The notes: a model not told the origin generated them from the letters alone. A stretch of DNA of 64,000 bases from Antitrichia curtipendula (GCA_951230915.1 OX579642.1:5766001-5830000), one strand, 5' to 3'. Positions 10,764-21,387 are shown, counted from the stretch's first letter. Translations and numbers: made by a program.

Positions 10764-11068
10764 CAGGGTTGTCTATCCGGACGTGACGTGGGGTTTTCAC
10801 GTCCGGATGTCCGTCGGCGCCAGTCCGGACGCGTCCTGACTACGTCAGAATCAAGAAAATTTTTTTTTTTTTTTTTTTTCTGAGGATGGCCTGTCCGTCG
10901 ACCTGGACGGCTGGCTGTCCACAGGGACGGACCAACCGTCCACAGGACGGACAGACCGTCCACACATATTTTTTTTTTTTTTTTTTTAAGATCCTGACGG
11001 ACGCCGGGTTTGAATCCGGACGTCCGTCCGGACATCCTAACGGACAGGACGTGACGGGGACAACCCTG
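10764..11068. mobile_element. hAT MITE, 305 bp, in the ART-fold gene
   Basis: The element begins CAGGGTTGTC and ends GACAACCCTG, perfect 10-bp inverted termini of hAT style (CAGGG). It is flanked by exact GACATAGT duplications. Internally it is unusually GC-rich for this window, with reiterated CGGACGTCC/GACGGAC blocks and two poly-T tracts (10860-10879 and 10970-10987). It lacks coding capacity and splits the ART-like domain between its FYVT and VFQFD parts. The blocks are self-complementary, so the RNA would fold strongly. Confidence 0.92.
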
Positions 11069-11424
11069 GACATAGTTACGGTTTTTCAGTTTGATCTCAA
11101 TTTGGAGATCCTTCATGGAGAGATTCCTCCACAAAATGGGGAGAGGACATTCAAAGTCCGTTGGTTTGAGAGTGGGGTCGATGGGGAGGCATGGGAGACA
11201 TTTTGTAATCACAATATGTACAGTAAGCACCCTAGACGCGGACATGACTTTGACATTGTTATAGGAGCAATGTGTCTACCAAATTCAGCTGCAAAGAGAG
11301 TTGTTCCTCGTGGTCAAAGAGATCTATTGCAAGTTGCATTTTGCACAGAGGCTGCGTGGAAATGGTTGGGGTCGTGTCTCAAGCAAAACTATATTGAAAG
11401 TCGGATGGGTGTTGAAAGATCCTG

Positions 11425-13056
11425 ACAGTACAATCCTTGGTTCTCATCGAGGGATAGGTTAGTGTTTGTTTACCCATTACATCATAATTGTTTACTTCCT
11501 AAATCCTAAACCCTAAACTTGTAGCATCAGATTTTTAAGTTCAATTATCTTCACTCTTTCCTACTTTAACTCCCTGCTTTGTGTACATGATGCTTTGAAA
11601 ACTGGCGATGATGTTCTTGTTTCGTTTGTGCAGGTTGGTGCAGACGTTCCCAATCCTTTGAAGTTGCCGGATTTTTTTCTACATGGTAGTCAAGCTTTTC
11701 TCATTCAAGTTTTGTCCTACAGGGTTTCCTTGATGAGTTTTTAATGTTGGCTACAATTTTAAACTTTGGTTGTTATGCCACATGCAAATATACAGATGTT
11801 TCAAAGTTTTCCCTATGGTTTGCAATTTTCACTGTTTAATGCTTTATTGAATGGCATGCTTGTTATAAGTTTTTGAGTTTGGGCCTTGATTATAAAAAGG
11901 CGTTTGTACAGTTTGAATATCTTTGTACAGTTTGAATATTTTGGTACAGTTTGAATCCCTTTGTGAATTTTTGAACGATCTAATTTTGTACCAAATTTCG
12001 TTGCTTCTGTTTGTTTTTGTTGCATTCAAGAATTTGGTACATCTCAAAAACATAACCAAGCATATGCCAAATCCTACTTTGATACAATTTCATTGCGACT
12101 ATACAAAACTTTTTTAATAAAAAAATTTCAACTGCCCTATAAAATAATCATTTTCCTTACTTTTACAAATTTTCTATACAAATAGCAATTGAAGGCTTTA
12201 TGAAAGACCTAGGATCATAAATAAGGACCTAGAACACAACTTCTTAGAAAATTCATAAATAACTCAATTTTGCTTTGAAAATTACAAAAACCACTTGTAG
12301 TACATCTATTTTTCTTGATCTAAAAGATGAAAGAAGCGAACATGGTCGGAACATGGTCGGTTCAAGAGCCTCCTACCTCAAGTGGCTTTCGGAATTGTAT
12401 GATAAAGTTACCAAATATTTCGATTTCTCTAAATTTAATGCCGTATTTTTTAAATTTTAATTTAAAAAGCACCAAAGTGCCGAAGCTGTTATACGAGCTC
12501 GGTAGAATAGGATGCAAGATCCAAGAGAACCAAACTAGGTATTGCACTAGGAATCTGCAATGTGGACTCCTTCCTTACACAGTGAGTGCTGAGAAAGACA
12601 TGTCTCGTGAAGACAATCAAGCAACAGATAAACAAAAAGCAACGTCCGTGGTTCTCTTAACGCCATTTGAAACACTTCTAACACCACAATGAACTCAAAA
12701 CCCAAAGCTTCTAAGAAACACCAAGAGCAGAAAACCACGTATACCAAAAAGAGTAATTGAAATCCATAAGTCCGGTAACTAGGGATAAACATCCTCAATA
12801 GAAAAGACAAGATAACCAGTGAGTGGCCTTCCAATACTAAACCCTAAACTCTACATTCGGTACGTTAAACCGACGACTAAGTGACCTCATGGCCACACAA
12901 ATCACACCCAAAAAACGAGAAGAACTCAAAACATAAAGTTACAGAAACAATCACTTTGACAAGAGAATTCAGAAGCAACAAAACAAGAGTTGTAATCACT
13001 GAGAAACTTCTTTAATAAAGGGTTCCGAATACAATAAAAAACATCGACTACATAGC
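11425..13056. other. No gene; RPS5 3' flank and short repeats
   Basis: AT-rich. A second acceptor-like TTTGTGCAG at about 11634 could mark a further exon of the upstream gene, but no convincing frame follows. TGTACAGTTTGAATAT is repeated three times at a 19-bp period (11905-11963). The right side, read on the minus strand, is downstream of the RPS5 stop codon and may be its 3' UTR. Confidence 0.5.
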
Positions 13057-13111
13057 TTAACAATTGGCCTTAGCCACACGCTCGATCTCGTCCTTCTTCT
13101 TGATTGCGTAG
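13057..13111 (-). pseudogene. RPS5: Orphan last exon of 40S ribosomal protein S5
   Basis: On the minus strand, TTTTCCCAG at about 13120-13112 is an acceptor, followed by a 55-bp exon that reads YAIKKKDEIERVAKANC and stops at TAA (13059-13057). This is the invariant C-terminus of eukaryotic RPS5 (uS7), a small-subunit protein next to the mRNA exit channel. Plant RPS5 normally ends ANR, so the last codon here is CGT to TGT (Arg to Cys). I searched the next 650 bp upstream on the same strand for the preceding exon, whose sequence is highly conserved, and saw no trace. The exon is therefore a stray fragment, most likely carried in by the duplication or a transposon, unless the preceding intron is very long and crosses copy B. 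Confidence 0.8.
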
Positions 13112-13769
13112 CTGGGAAAATACAAAAACAAATGTCAGTGACCATAAAATCCCAAAAGAACACAACCGCATGATGCAGAGCATAAACCCCAAGGACTCAA
13201 AAACATGATGGATGATGGACCAAGAGAAACAAGGAACTATAATATATCACACCACTAATAACAGGAACAGTTTGTTAGGAGCTGTGGATGAACTAGTCCT
13301 TTTTTACGTTGTTGCATTGTATTAGCTTTCCTTGCATGTTATTGAAAGCTTTTTTTTCATTTGTTTGGATGAGGAAAACCAACTCAACATCCCCAAAGTT
13401 ATTAATCTACAGTTGTTATGGTTGTGAAGCTGTCTGGAGTTGTGTGCTTGGAGGAAGAGTGTGGCGAGCAAGTATGGATTCCATTTGAAATCAGATATGC
13501 GGAAGAAATGCTAGATTTTTCGTGTGAAGCAATTGCAAGGCTTTGTTTGTAAGAAATAGTGCCGTGTGGTATGTCTAAATTTGTACCTTGTTATTGCAAC
13601 TCTCGCATTGTGCATGTTTCTGTTGACATGGATTTATACGGATGCGCAATCGGCAATGTATTTTAGTGAAACTAATTGTTTTGTTGACTCTGTCACGAAT
13701 GTTGGGAATTGAGCAGCTCCTAGAAATCTCTCACAGTTATTCTAAAGGAAAATGAATTTTTCATATGTC
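13112..13769. other. No gene recognised
   Basis: Sequence between the RPS5 exon and the break of copy B. No frame, repeat or RNA gene recognised. It could be RPS5 intron or the filler of a rearrangement. Confidence 0.4.
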
Positions 13770-14192
13770 CAAACCAATTTTTTTGCAAAAATGACAATTT
13801 TTTTTCTGAAATTGTGCCCCTATTTGTAATTGTTTTCAAACTGCGCCCCCTATATGCAATATTTTTCATTTTCATGCCCCTATTTGTAATTTTTCCTATA
13901 TGATATGCTATTCTTCTAAAAAGCCAATTTTAAAGGGTTCCAATTTGGTAACCTAATACTCCAAGTCCATACTTATGCATAAACAAATGTCAACACCACA
14001 AAAGGCACCAATGAGAAGAAGGTTTCTTCAGGGCAAGACCCTTACCACTATTGCCAAGGTTATCCTATCCTAACTCGTGCCCTAAATCAAAGCTACACAA
14101 AACAACGTTACTGAGGAAAGGAAATTATAGAAAAGAAGAAATTATAGAAACCCTAAACGGTGAAGGAAACATGCAAGTGAAATCGAACTCAC

Positions 14193-14322
14193 GAGTAGGA
14201 AGAATGGGCTTAGAAACGGGACGAATGCGCAAAGCCTTCACCAATTGCAGCACCTCGTCATTCCCCGTAGCAACAAATATGTGCAACACATAGTCGGTGA
14301 GCTTGCCGGCAGCCAAAATTTT
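14193..14322 (-). CDS. Candidate exon of an unrecognised gene (copy B)
   Basis: Minus-strand twin of the exon at 7349-7478, with the same acceptor (TGTAG) and donor (GTGAGTTC). Its frame begins KILAAGKLTDYVLHIFVATG. Downstream of the donor, only about 420 bp of the gene is retained before the duplication ends, so this copy lacks any further exons and is probably a promoter-plus-first-exon fragment. No family recognised. Confidence 0.4.
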
Positions 14323-14491
14323 CTACACCACAAAAGCAAAGCAAAACAAAACAAAACAGAGAATCAATATGTTTTGCACCAAAGGTGCGTGTAAACAAAC
14401 CCTAAATAGAGTCCCATTCATGAATTCCAGGTGTAAACCCTAATTGGAACGTTATCACAAACCCTACTCACTCAGCTCCTTGGGATTTGCG

Positions 14492-14498
14492 ATTTATA
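14492..14498 (-). promoter_or_regulatory. TATA box of copy B
   Basis: The complement of TATAAAT at the position equivalent to 7173-7179, with the same AGGGTTT boxes downstream (14390-14470). Confidence 0.5.
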
Positions 14499-15348
14499 AG
14501 GATCCAACGGGCAAGGAGAGAGGGGGGAGAAGCCAAACCTGGAAGAGGTGCAGGACGAGGTGATCGGGAAAGGAGGAGAGATCGGAGAAGCGGTGAATGT
14601 GGAGAACGACAGTGACGAGAGTCAAGTGCACAAGGGACAGCGGGGGCGACATGCAGAACACAGAGAGAGGCAGAAAGGGTGGAATAAAAAAATAGGGGCG
14701 AGTGAGAGGGAGAGAGAGACAGAGCGAGAGAGGAGCAGGAATGGATTGCGGAGGTGGCGCGTGTGCGCGGGGTTTCTATTTGTTATTGTCGAGGTAAGTT
14801 TGAAGGATGAGTGTGGACAGCAGCGTGAGCTTGTGAAGAAAAGGCTGTAGTAGGTCGAGGAGAAGCTGAAGAGCAAGCAAAGCGATCGTCGCGTCGTGCC
14901 CTCGCAACAATAGAGCTGCAGAGCAGCATAGCAACGCTGCAAAGAGAGAGACGTACCTCCGGACACAAAGGCTCCCGTCTAGACTGGGCCAGAGAGCTCG
15001 ATGACACAAAGTGACAAGGATTGAGCGTTTGGATGGATGATTTTCATTAAGCCTTAACCTTGTAACGCTTAGTTGGTCGACTAGTTTATGGTCGATTTTG
15101 ACTCTTTTCATTTTGTATAGAGAGCATGTCAAGGAATTTGATGACGTGGCAAAGGGGATGGATTTGGGGAATTGGAAAGTGAAGAGTTTAGGACAATAAT
15201 CAAGTCAATTGAGGTGGCATGTGGCTAGAGGGTTGAAAAACCTAAAAGAGTGCTGGCTGAAAATAGACGAATATATACAAAAAGATGGCCATAACAACTA
15301 AAGAGTGATCATGATTCATGATGCATAACACTAAACCCTACAAGATGA

Positions 15349-16014
15349 TTCCATCTGTACAGTCAGATTTGTAATAGACATCTATTTTCAATAACCCTAA
15401 AATTTCCCCCAAATGAGAATACAAAGGATTGGCCACCCCCGGAATTGACCACAGTCATTAAAGGGTTAGCCCCTAAAAGACATAGAGGCCCTTTGCGACC
15501 AGTACAATATGGGGTATTTTTCTTGTATTTGGAATGGATACACACCTCTACTACATTTGAGACCGACAATGAAGTTGGAGAATAGATCAATGCAGTTCTA
15601 TTGATCTACTTGAAATCCCAAATTGAACTTTCTTATTGGTAGCAAATGACACTTACACGTCAGCCTATGTACAATTCCCTGGAGTCCTTTAGGAGTTAAA
15701 TGCCCAAGGCACCAAACTTTGGTGATTTTTACACTAAAATTTGATACCTTCGGCATTCAAAGGTTAACCCTTAACCCCTCACCGTCGAAGGGGACGGAAA
15801 GCATTCTTCACCAATTCATACCTTCAACTTGAAGTGCTATACTTTTGTATTTATTGTCCAAATTCATCAAAATTTGTTGACGAAGTTGCCCAACCTAATC
15901 TAGTTCCTATGATAGATTTTTTTAGATCAATCTAAGACATATTTAGTTTATAAAAGCCATTCAAAATTCATTGGTCAATTTGAGTTCACCATACTACATC
16001 ATAACAGCTGCAAA
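15349..16014. other. No gene; TTAACCCCT-rich flank
   Basis: AT-rich. CCTTCGGCATT plus TTAACCC at 15749-15778 reappears as CCTTCGGCATT plus TTAACCCC at 17242-17266, a direct repeat about 1.49 kb apart. AAATGCCCAAGGCACCAAA (about 15700) also occurs inverted at 25323-25341 beside a TTAACCCC element. This suggests an old relative of that family. Confidence 0.4.
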
Positions 16015-16615
16015 CATCATATTCATTAAATTGGGAAAACACGTACATTTTGGGACTTTTGAAAGTTTTAGTTGATCACTTAAAACCGTGCTTTCAATGT
16101 TTTTTGGGTACACGTGTTCTCACCTCAGAGGAGTATTTACAGGAAAAAATCTTAGTGGCTCAGACTCAATATGATACCTTCAAATTTGATCTCAGTGCAC
16201 TTATTGGGTTTAAGGTGAAGTTCAACTTGAGAATCTTGTTTTCTCAATTCAATGAATATGGTCATTGCAACTTTGGGGTCTTGAAACTTTTTCATCAAAA
16301 GTTTATTTTCAGTAAAATTTGTTGGATTTTGTTCCTCTTAAAGTCTAGTATGTATAACCTCATATTCATTAATTTGGGAAAAAAGGGTGTCCCGTTTTGT
16401 ACATCACTTAAACCCAAAAAGTTACTTTAAATCAAATTTAAAGGTGTCAGATTTAGTCTGAGCCACTAAGATTTTTTCCCTCGCAAATTCCTCCTCTCAA
16501 GTGAGGCCACGTTTACAAAAAAATGTTGAACTAGGTTTTAGGTGATCACCTAAAACCTTCACCTAAAAATTTGAAAGTCCTAGATAGTACTTTTTTCCCA
16601 AATTAATGAACATGA
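16015..16615. mobile_element. Foldback element, about 600 bp
   Basis: Long imperfect inverted arms. The left arm (16022-16200) and the right arm (reverse complement of 16430-16612) share CATTAA.TTGGGAAAA, GGACTTT.AAA and AAAAATCTTAGTGGCTCAGACT. The right arm also contains the palindrome TAGGTGATCACCTA. No coding capacity is conserved, and the 126-codon frame inside it is a product of the arms. Confidence 0.75.
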
Positions 16616-18683
16616 GGTTGTATGTTAAAAATTTCATATCAATTCAAGTATTCTTGAATTTTTGGGAGCAACTCAAAGTTCAAAATCCACACATTTTTGC
16701 ATTTTTGTGAACTTTGATGGCTTACAACTTTTGTTTTTGATGTTTGCTATTGAAAAAGTTGCGCATACTAGTCTAGTTGTTGTGGTTAAAATTTTATACC
16801 AACCCAGGAAGAGAGCAGTGAATGACAAGCATTTTAGTAAAGGAAGGTTTAGCCATAGATGAGATTTTTTGCTACTTCTTTTTGCTATTCTTTGACATTT
16901 CAAGACCATTTTCCAAACAAAATGAGTATATATTGATTGACAATTAATTTCACCTATGTGTTTCCATGTTGGTTTGAATCACTTCACAATTTATTTATTT
17001 TTCATTTGAGTAGGTCTAGAAATCAAAATTCAACTTCAAATGTGTTCTTAGGAAAATTTCAGCATCTTTTTCAACACTAAAACATTATAATCTTCCAATC
17101 TATGTGGTCAAATGACCCCAAATTTGATCCACATTATTTTACAAATGCACACTACAAAATTGTACGGTTGAGTTTTTCATACTCTATTGATATTTAGACT
17201 TACAATGCTTGAAAAGCAAGGATGCTATAACCTATCTTTGGACCTTCGGCATTGAGGAGTTAACCCCTCAAGGTCAAAAGAAACCAAATTTGTCCCTCTT
17301 TGATTGTAATTTGGGATGCCTAAACTCTCCTCATGATTAATTTCAATGATCATTACTTTTCTTAAGTTCTTGTTGAAGTCTTGTTTTAGTATCAAAAGTC
17401 TAATTTTGAAAATGTCTAATTATGATTTTTCTATTTAAGATTTTGTGCAAGGGTGTCTATTGCAAATTCTTCACTTTTTAGTGTTGAGAGCTCTAGAAAT
17501 TAGTCTAAAGTACACCAGAATTTGGAGAAACAATCACACCAAAAATTTAATTTAAAAAATTTGTAGAGTAGTTTTTTAAGGAGCCATAAATTGATTAGGG
17601 TTACACATGTTCTACTTTACATACTCATATTTTTTCGGTATCCTCAATTTTATATTTGATATGTGAAAAGAGAATTGAAAAACTTCATATCACTTCCTTA
17701 GTTTCTCTTTTTCTTCTCTCAAACAATCAAGTTATTTTCTTCTTTAAAGCAAGATCCTAAAATAATGAAAACGCATTTTTTTTATATGTTATTTTTGCTC
17801 TCTAAAATTCCTTAGCAAAGCCGGAAAAAAGAACGTAGCAAAAAATTACAGCTTTTGCATTTTTTTTTTTTTTTCTAATTCTTTCTTTTTCTTTTCCTTT
17901 TTTGGCACAGCGTTTTGCTATAGGGAGCTGCGAGAGTCAACTAAGTTAGAGCATGTGCTACACATGCACTGCCATAGCCGCCTCGCAGCAAAACACACGA
18001 CGGCTGCGACCGTGCGCTCTGCCTTATTGACCCTCCCTAGTGCAGTGTCGCTGCAGCGTCAGTCAGCATCACCTCGTGCCCTCGCCCTTCACTCTTCAAG
18101 GCTTGCTCCCGTTGCCCTGCACATTTTTTTTGGCCACCTCACCGCCCCTAGAGAACCCAACTTCAAAGTCAAACAACAAGGGCAGTCTTCCATGCTCACC
18201 CAGTAGCCGGTATCCTTGGTGAAGTTAAAAATAGTTGACCTATAATCAGTTGGACTAATTTCTAGTTTTTTTGGAAATCGTTCCAATCGAGTAACCCCTG
18301 AGCGCCTAGCGCAAAACCGAGAAAATGCAGCCGGGATTGACCATGCTCGTAAAAATTGTACGTCCCATGCTAGGAACTTAGATCAGGGAGGATTCACCGT
18401 TGAAATAGCAAAAAGAGTGCTTGATGCACCCAACCAGAAATTTGCAAAACTTTTGACCGCATTGTTTTGGAGATTATAATAGTCAAACTATAGTTGACTA
18501 TGTGGCAACCGGCTAAGTTTGGGGGGTTCATGGCTATGAATGCAAAAATTCATGCCTTAGAGGAGGCTCCTTTATACAAAATTTAGACAAGGGGTGCAAT
18601 TTGCAAGTATCTCGCTTGCTGCCAAGTCTGGTAATGTTTTGACAGCTGCAAGGTGCTTTTTTAGAGGTCCGCACACAAGCAAG
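16616..18683. other. No gene recognised
   Basis: Mostly AT-rich. A GC-richer island at 17910-18200 includes the palindromic GCATGTGCTACACATGC and short open frames on both strands without recognisable motifs. I see nothing that I can name. Confidence 0.5.
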
Positions 18684-18845
18684 TAAGGTAAACCATCTCA
18701 TTGCGGTCAGAATTTGAAACCATCCCATTGTGGTCAAAATATTAATGGTGGTGTACATTTGAGAACTCAAATGTACACCACCATTAATATTTTGACCACA
18801 ATGGGGCCTACTCAAATTCTGACCGCAATGGGATGGTTTACCTTA
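18684..18845. mobile_element. Near-perfect hairpin MITE, 162 bp
   Basis: Ends TAAGGTAAACCATC and GATGGTTTACCTTA. The arms pair almost throughout (TGGTGGTGTACATTTGAG against CTCAAATGTACACCACCA at the centre) with hardly any loop. Termini resemble those of the elements at 19441 and 48281 (TAAGGTAAACC). Its transcript would be an almost perfect hairpin. Confidence 0.88.
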
Positions 18846-18982
18846 AGCGGTTTCCTGTCATCATATTGCAAGCATAGTCACCAAATTTCCCATAATCTTG
18901 CAACACAAAGTCCCACCTGTACAATAGCTTGCACAGGGGCTTTTAGTTTGAGTATGGAATGTAAACAAAGCAATCATCACAC

Positions 18983-19294
18983 CACTAAGGTAGTATGCTC
19001 TTAAAGCGATTACTTAAGAGCAGGTCGCCTTTTCAGGGAAGTTAAACTTATTGAAACAATTTTCAGTAAATTTATACAGGAAGAAAAATGGAATTGGCAT
19101 CTAACCCAAGTCGTTTCATATTTTTCAGATCTTTGTAGCATTAGTTATGAATTTTTGAAGTTCAAACACAGTGGTTTCTAAAAGCGATCACCTTCTGAAA
19201 TGTACACAGTTCGAACATTGAAGAAAGCAAAATGTACCTCTGTGTCATGATCGCTTTTAGAACATGGGCGCTTTTAGAGCATACTACCTTAGTG
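18983..19294. mobile_element. MITE with CACTAAGGTAGTATGCTC termini, 312 bp
   Basis: Perfect terminal inverted repeats of at least 18 bp (CACTAAGGTAGTATGCTC and its complement), extended by CTTAAAGCG/CGCTTTTAG. The flanking triplets (CAC and TGC) do not match, so a CACTA assignment from the CACTA start is tentative. Confidence 0.75.
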
Positions 19295-19440
19295 TGCCCT
19301 GTGCCATTGGCACAGTCAAAATAAAAGCAAAAAGTAAATTTTTAAATTTTTAATTCAAAAATCAATATCTTTCACACTATGAATTGAAACGCCACAAAAC
19401 AAATTCCATGCACCCTTCCTTGCAAAGGGCTTTCTAACAG

Positions 19441-19885
19441 TAAGGTAAACCAGCCTATGACAGGTAGAATGACTGATTTGGTATGTTGCCATTAGCAAAA
19501 TAAAATCAGATTTTTTTCTAGCAGAGACAACTTTGAGAAATGAAAGAAGCAGTTAAAATTTTAGTTTTTGGACAAAGTAGGAATTTGTTATGAATTTTTT
19601 AAGTATTTTTCCAAAACAGTTTGTAGACTATCTGAAATCAATAAAACATGTCTTCATGATGGTCATCTTACCACCTAATGCAGTCTTCAGATTTCCTAAC
19701 ACAACCACAAGAATTTTTAATGTGGCCATCACACAAAGGAATAAAAAAAAAATTCTTTATGATGAGTTTACACTCACAATGTGTAAGTGTCCTATGGCAG
19801 TCATTACTAATTCTATCACAATCACCTAATGCACTAATGTGGGCCACTAACCAACCTAATTAAATTGTAGAAGCAAAAATCTGAC
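19441..19885 (+). mobile_element. Truncated copy of the 48.3-kb TAAGGTAAACC element
   Basis: Starts TAAGGTAAACCAGCCTATGACAG and follows, with many substitutions, the reverse complement of 48810 down to about 48380. Shared blocks include TGTTGCCATTA, GAGAAATGAA and ATGGTCATCTTACCACCTAA. The second terminal repeat is missing, so it is a deletion derivative. Confidence 0.7.
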
Positions 19886-20245
19886 ACATTTATTTATGGA
19901 TGGTGTAAGGTTAATAAAGATGTGGTTCAATAAATGTTGGTTTAGGTGAGCGTAATTGTAAATAAATACTTGTCAAAATAAGTTTAAACTTTAATCAATA
20001 AAAAAGGTGCTTTTAGAATGTTGAACTCATCAAATAGGATTAGGGTAGTAGGTCATTGATTTTGAACCTTTTTAAGATGTTCATGACCCCCAACTTACTA
20101 ATGATTTTATGTTTTGGGTTTGAAAATTCATATCAATTCAAGTTCTTATCATATTATTATGATACCACTTGTATTTTAGTTGATTAAACTAATTCATTCT
20201 CTAAAAAAATACAAGCAACAATCAACACATTGCACAAGATACCTA

Positions 20246-20483
20246 CACTAAATAGTGAAATTAGGTTGCCTTAACAATTAGGTTGCCTTGCCCCACAAAA
20301 GTTACTGTACAAACCATCAAAGTCAATACATATTTCTATTTGCACACGTGGAGGTTCACAAGTCGCAATTACAAAAATAATCTTTTTCAGAAGTAAAACA
20401 TTCTTGTATAGTAACAATAAGTATTTATATAGTGTCAAATGTCGAGAAATTAGTGTGGGGCAACCTAATTTCACTATTTAGTG
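20246..20483. mobile_element. MITE, 238 bp, CACTAAATAG termini, TA duplication
   Basis: Inverted ends CACTAAATAGTGAAATTAGG are perfect and extend through TTGCC. TA flanks both sides (20244-20245 and 20484-20485). A second member of exactly the same length lies at 46353-46590, with a similar inner segment near its right end (TAGTGT.AAATGTC). The TA duplication points to Tc1/mariner rather than CACTA in spite of the first five bases. Confidence 0.82.
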
Positions 20484-20550
20484 TACATTGCAAATCTGGG
20501 TGGTCGTAGGCTGTTCTACTGCAGGGAACAACCATTGAGTGGGAACTTAT

Positions 20551-20781
20551 AGTACTGATTCAACTGCAGCTGGGCATTTTTGTCCGAAATATTCCACCCA
20601 ATTGTGTGGTGGAGTCATATTTTGTCATTTGCAGAGTTTTTTCAATTAAGTTACACAAGCCATGATAGTACTGGTTCAACTGCAGTTAGGCATTTTTGTA
20701 CCAATACTCCACCCAATTGTGTGGTGGAGTCGTATTTTGTCATTTGTGGGTTTTTTTCAAGTTACACAAGTCACAAGTCAT
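20551..20781 (+). repeat. 116-bp tandem duplication
   Basis: Two units start AGTACTG at 20551 and 20667. Both contain TCAACTGCAG, the self-complementary CCACCCAATTGTGTGGTGG and TTACACAAG. No gene within. Confidence 0.85.
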
Positions 20782-20784
20782 GAA

Positions 20785-21018
20785 GGCTGGGGTGAACTGG
20801 CCCCCTCGCTCGTCCTGCCAAAGTCCATCCGGGGGTGCATATAAAAAAGTCCCTTACATTGTGATGTGAAAAAACCATTTTCTATAGCCCCCCTATCAAA
20901 TTTGGGGCCTCTGATTGCAAATATGAATTCAGAATTTACAAAAAAAATCATGCATGGAAAATAAAAAAATTCGGGGTTTTCCCAGGGGGACGAGCGAGGG
21001 GGTCAGTTCACCCCAGCC
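20785..21018. mobile_element. hAT-type MITE, 234 bp, 8-bp duplication GTCATGAA
   Basis: Termini GGCTGGGGTGAACTGGCCCC and complement extend to CTCGCTCGTC; exact GTCATGAA copies flank it (20777-20784 and 21019-21026). It contains TTTTCCATGCATGA-like and GGCCTCTGATTGCAAATATG blocks shared with 21388-21611, 26896-27121 and 27880-28190. Confidence 0.9.
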
Positions 21019-21387
21019 GTCATGAAGGGATCAAGTTTTTCTCATACCCGGTAACTTTGGTTACTGTGCTGAGGTCATGCCCAGAAACACGTTGATAATT
21101 GAATGTCATGACAAGGCTTTTAACGTCCAGAACCCCTGATGCCGGCAGCAAGGTGGGTCCTCAGGAAACAGGCCTGTAAGTTCTCACCAGCATATGTGTT
21201 GACTGACAAGTCACCTGAACCCCTCATTTAGGTCATGTTAGAAAACAAAACGTGGGTTTCAGGGTCTTCCCTTCTAACCTTGGAACGTCGGCGGCGCCAT
21301 TCTATGTCGCCTAGATGACAGTCCAATGAGGTGTGAAGCTATTGGAAGCATTTTGGCATCCCCGTTTTCCTTGTTGACATTTCATGT

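Larger units (their letters stand above)
9807..11424 (+). pseudogene. RGG-rich protein with ART-fold (DUF3990-like) domain, disrupted
   Basis: A coding stretch opens after an acceptor-like GACAAACAG (9806) and runs open to 10468. It has a Ser/Pro-rich start, about 110 residues of acidic/helical sequence, then a Gly/Arg-rich segment (10188-10350, GGRSGGRGTRSGGRG). A frame change at a run of six C (10450-10455) leads into a second frame (from 10465) with CFCHGTRLSS, then EFSPDKAFYVTN. After the inserted MITE it resumes with VFQFDLNLEIL, EAWETFCNHN and DFDIVIGAMCLP. An HGT motif, a FYVT motif and a late DIVIG motif in this order resemble DUF3990, a family with an ADP-ribosyltransferase fold; its role in plants is unknown to me. 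Removing the MITE and one target copy restores an open frame across the break, so this was one exon. The frame ends at 11422-11424. The single-base shift could be a mutation or a sequence error; the MITE is a real break. Family assignment is from motif recall only. Confidence 0.5.
13770..15348 (-). repeat. Inverted segmental duplication, copy B (uninterrupted)
   Basis: The reverse complement matches 1178-1968 joined directly to 7121-7912, giving the empty site for the 5.15-kb element. It holds, on the minus strand, the CT-rich upstream region, TATA box, AGGGTTT boxes, the 130-bp candidate exon, and the left part of the TA-type MITE, stopping after GGACAT. Differences from copy A are scattered single bases and small indels. 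Confidence 0.9.

Noticed and set aside
11000..11030. tRNA-like GGGTTTGAATCCGG
   Set aside because: It resembles a T-arm but lies in the hAT MITE palindromes, and no acceptor stem or anticodon arm can be drawn.
10763..11245. 160-codon minus-strand frame and the plus-strand frame across the hAT MITE
   Set aside because: Both read through the MITE's palindromes and poly-T tracts; chance frames.
18983..19294. Firm CACTA assignment
   Set aside because: The start CACTA fits, but flanking triplets CAC and TGC differ.
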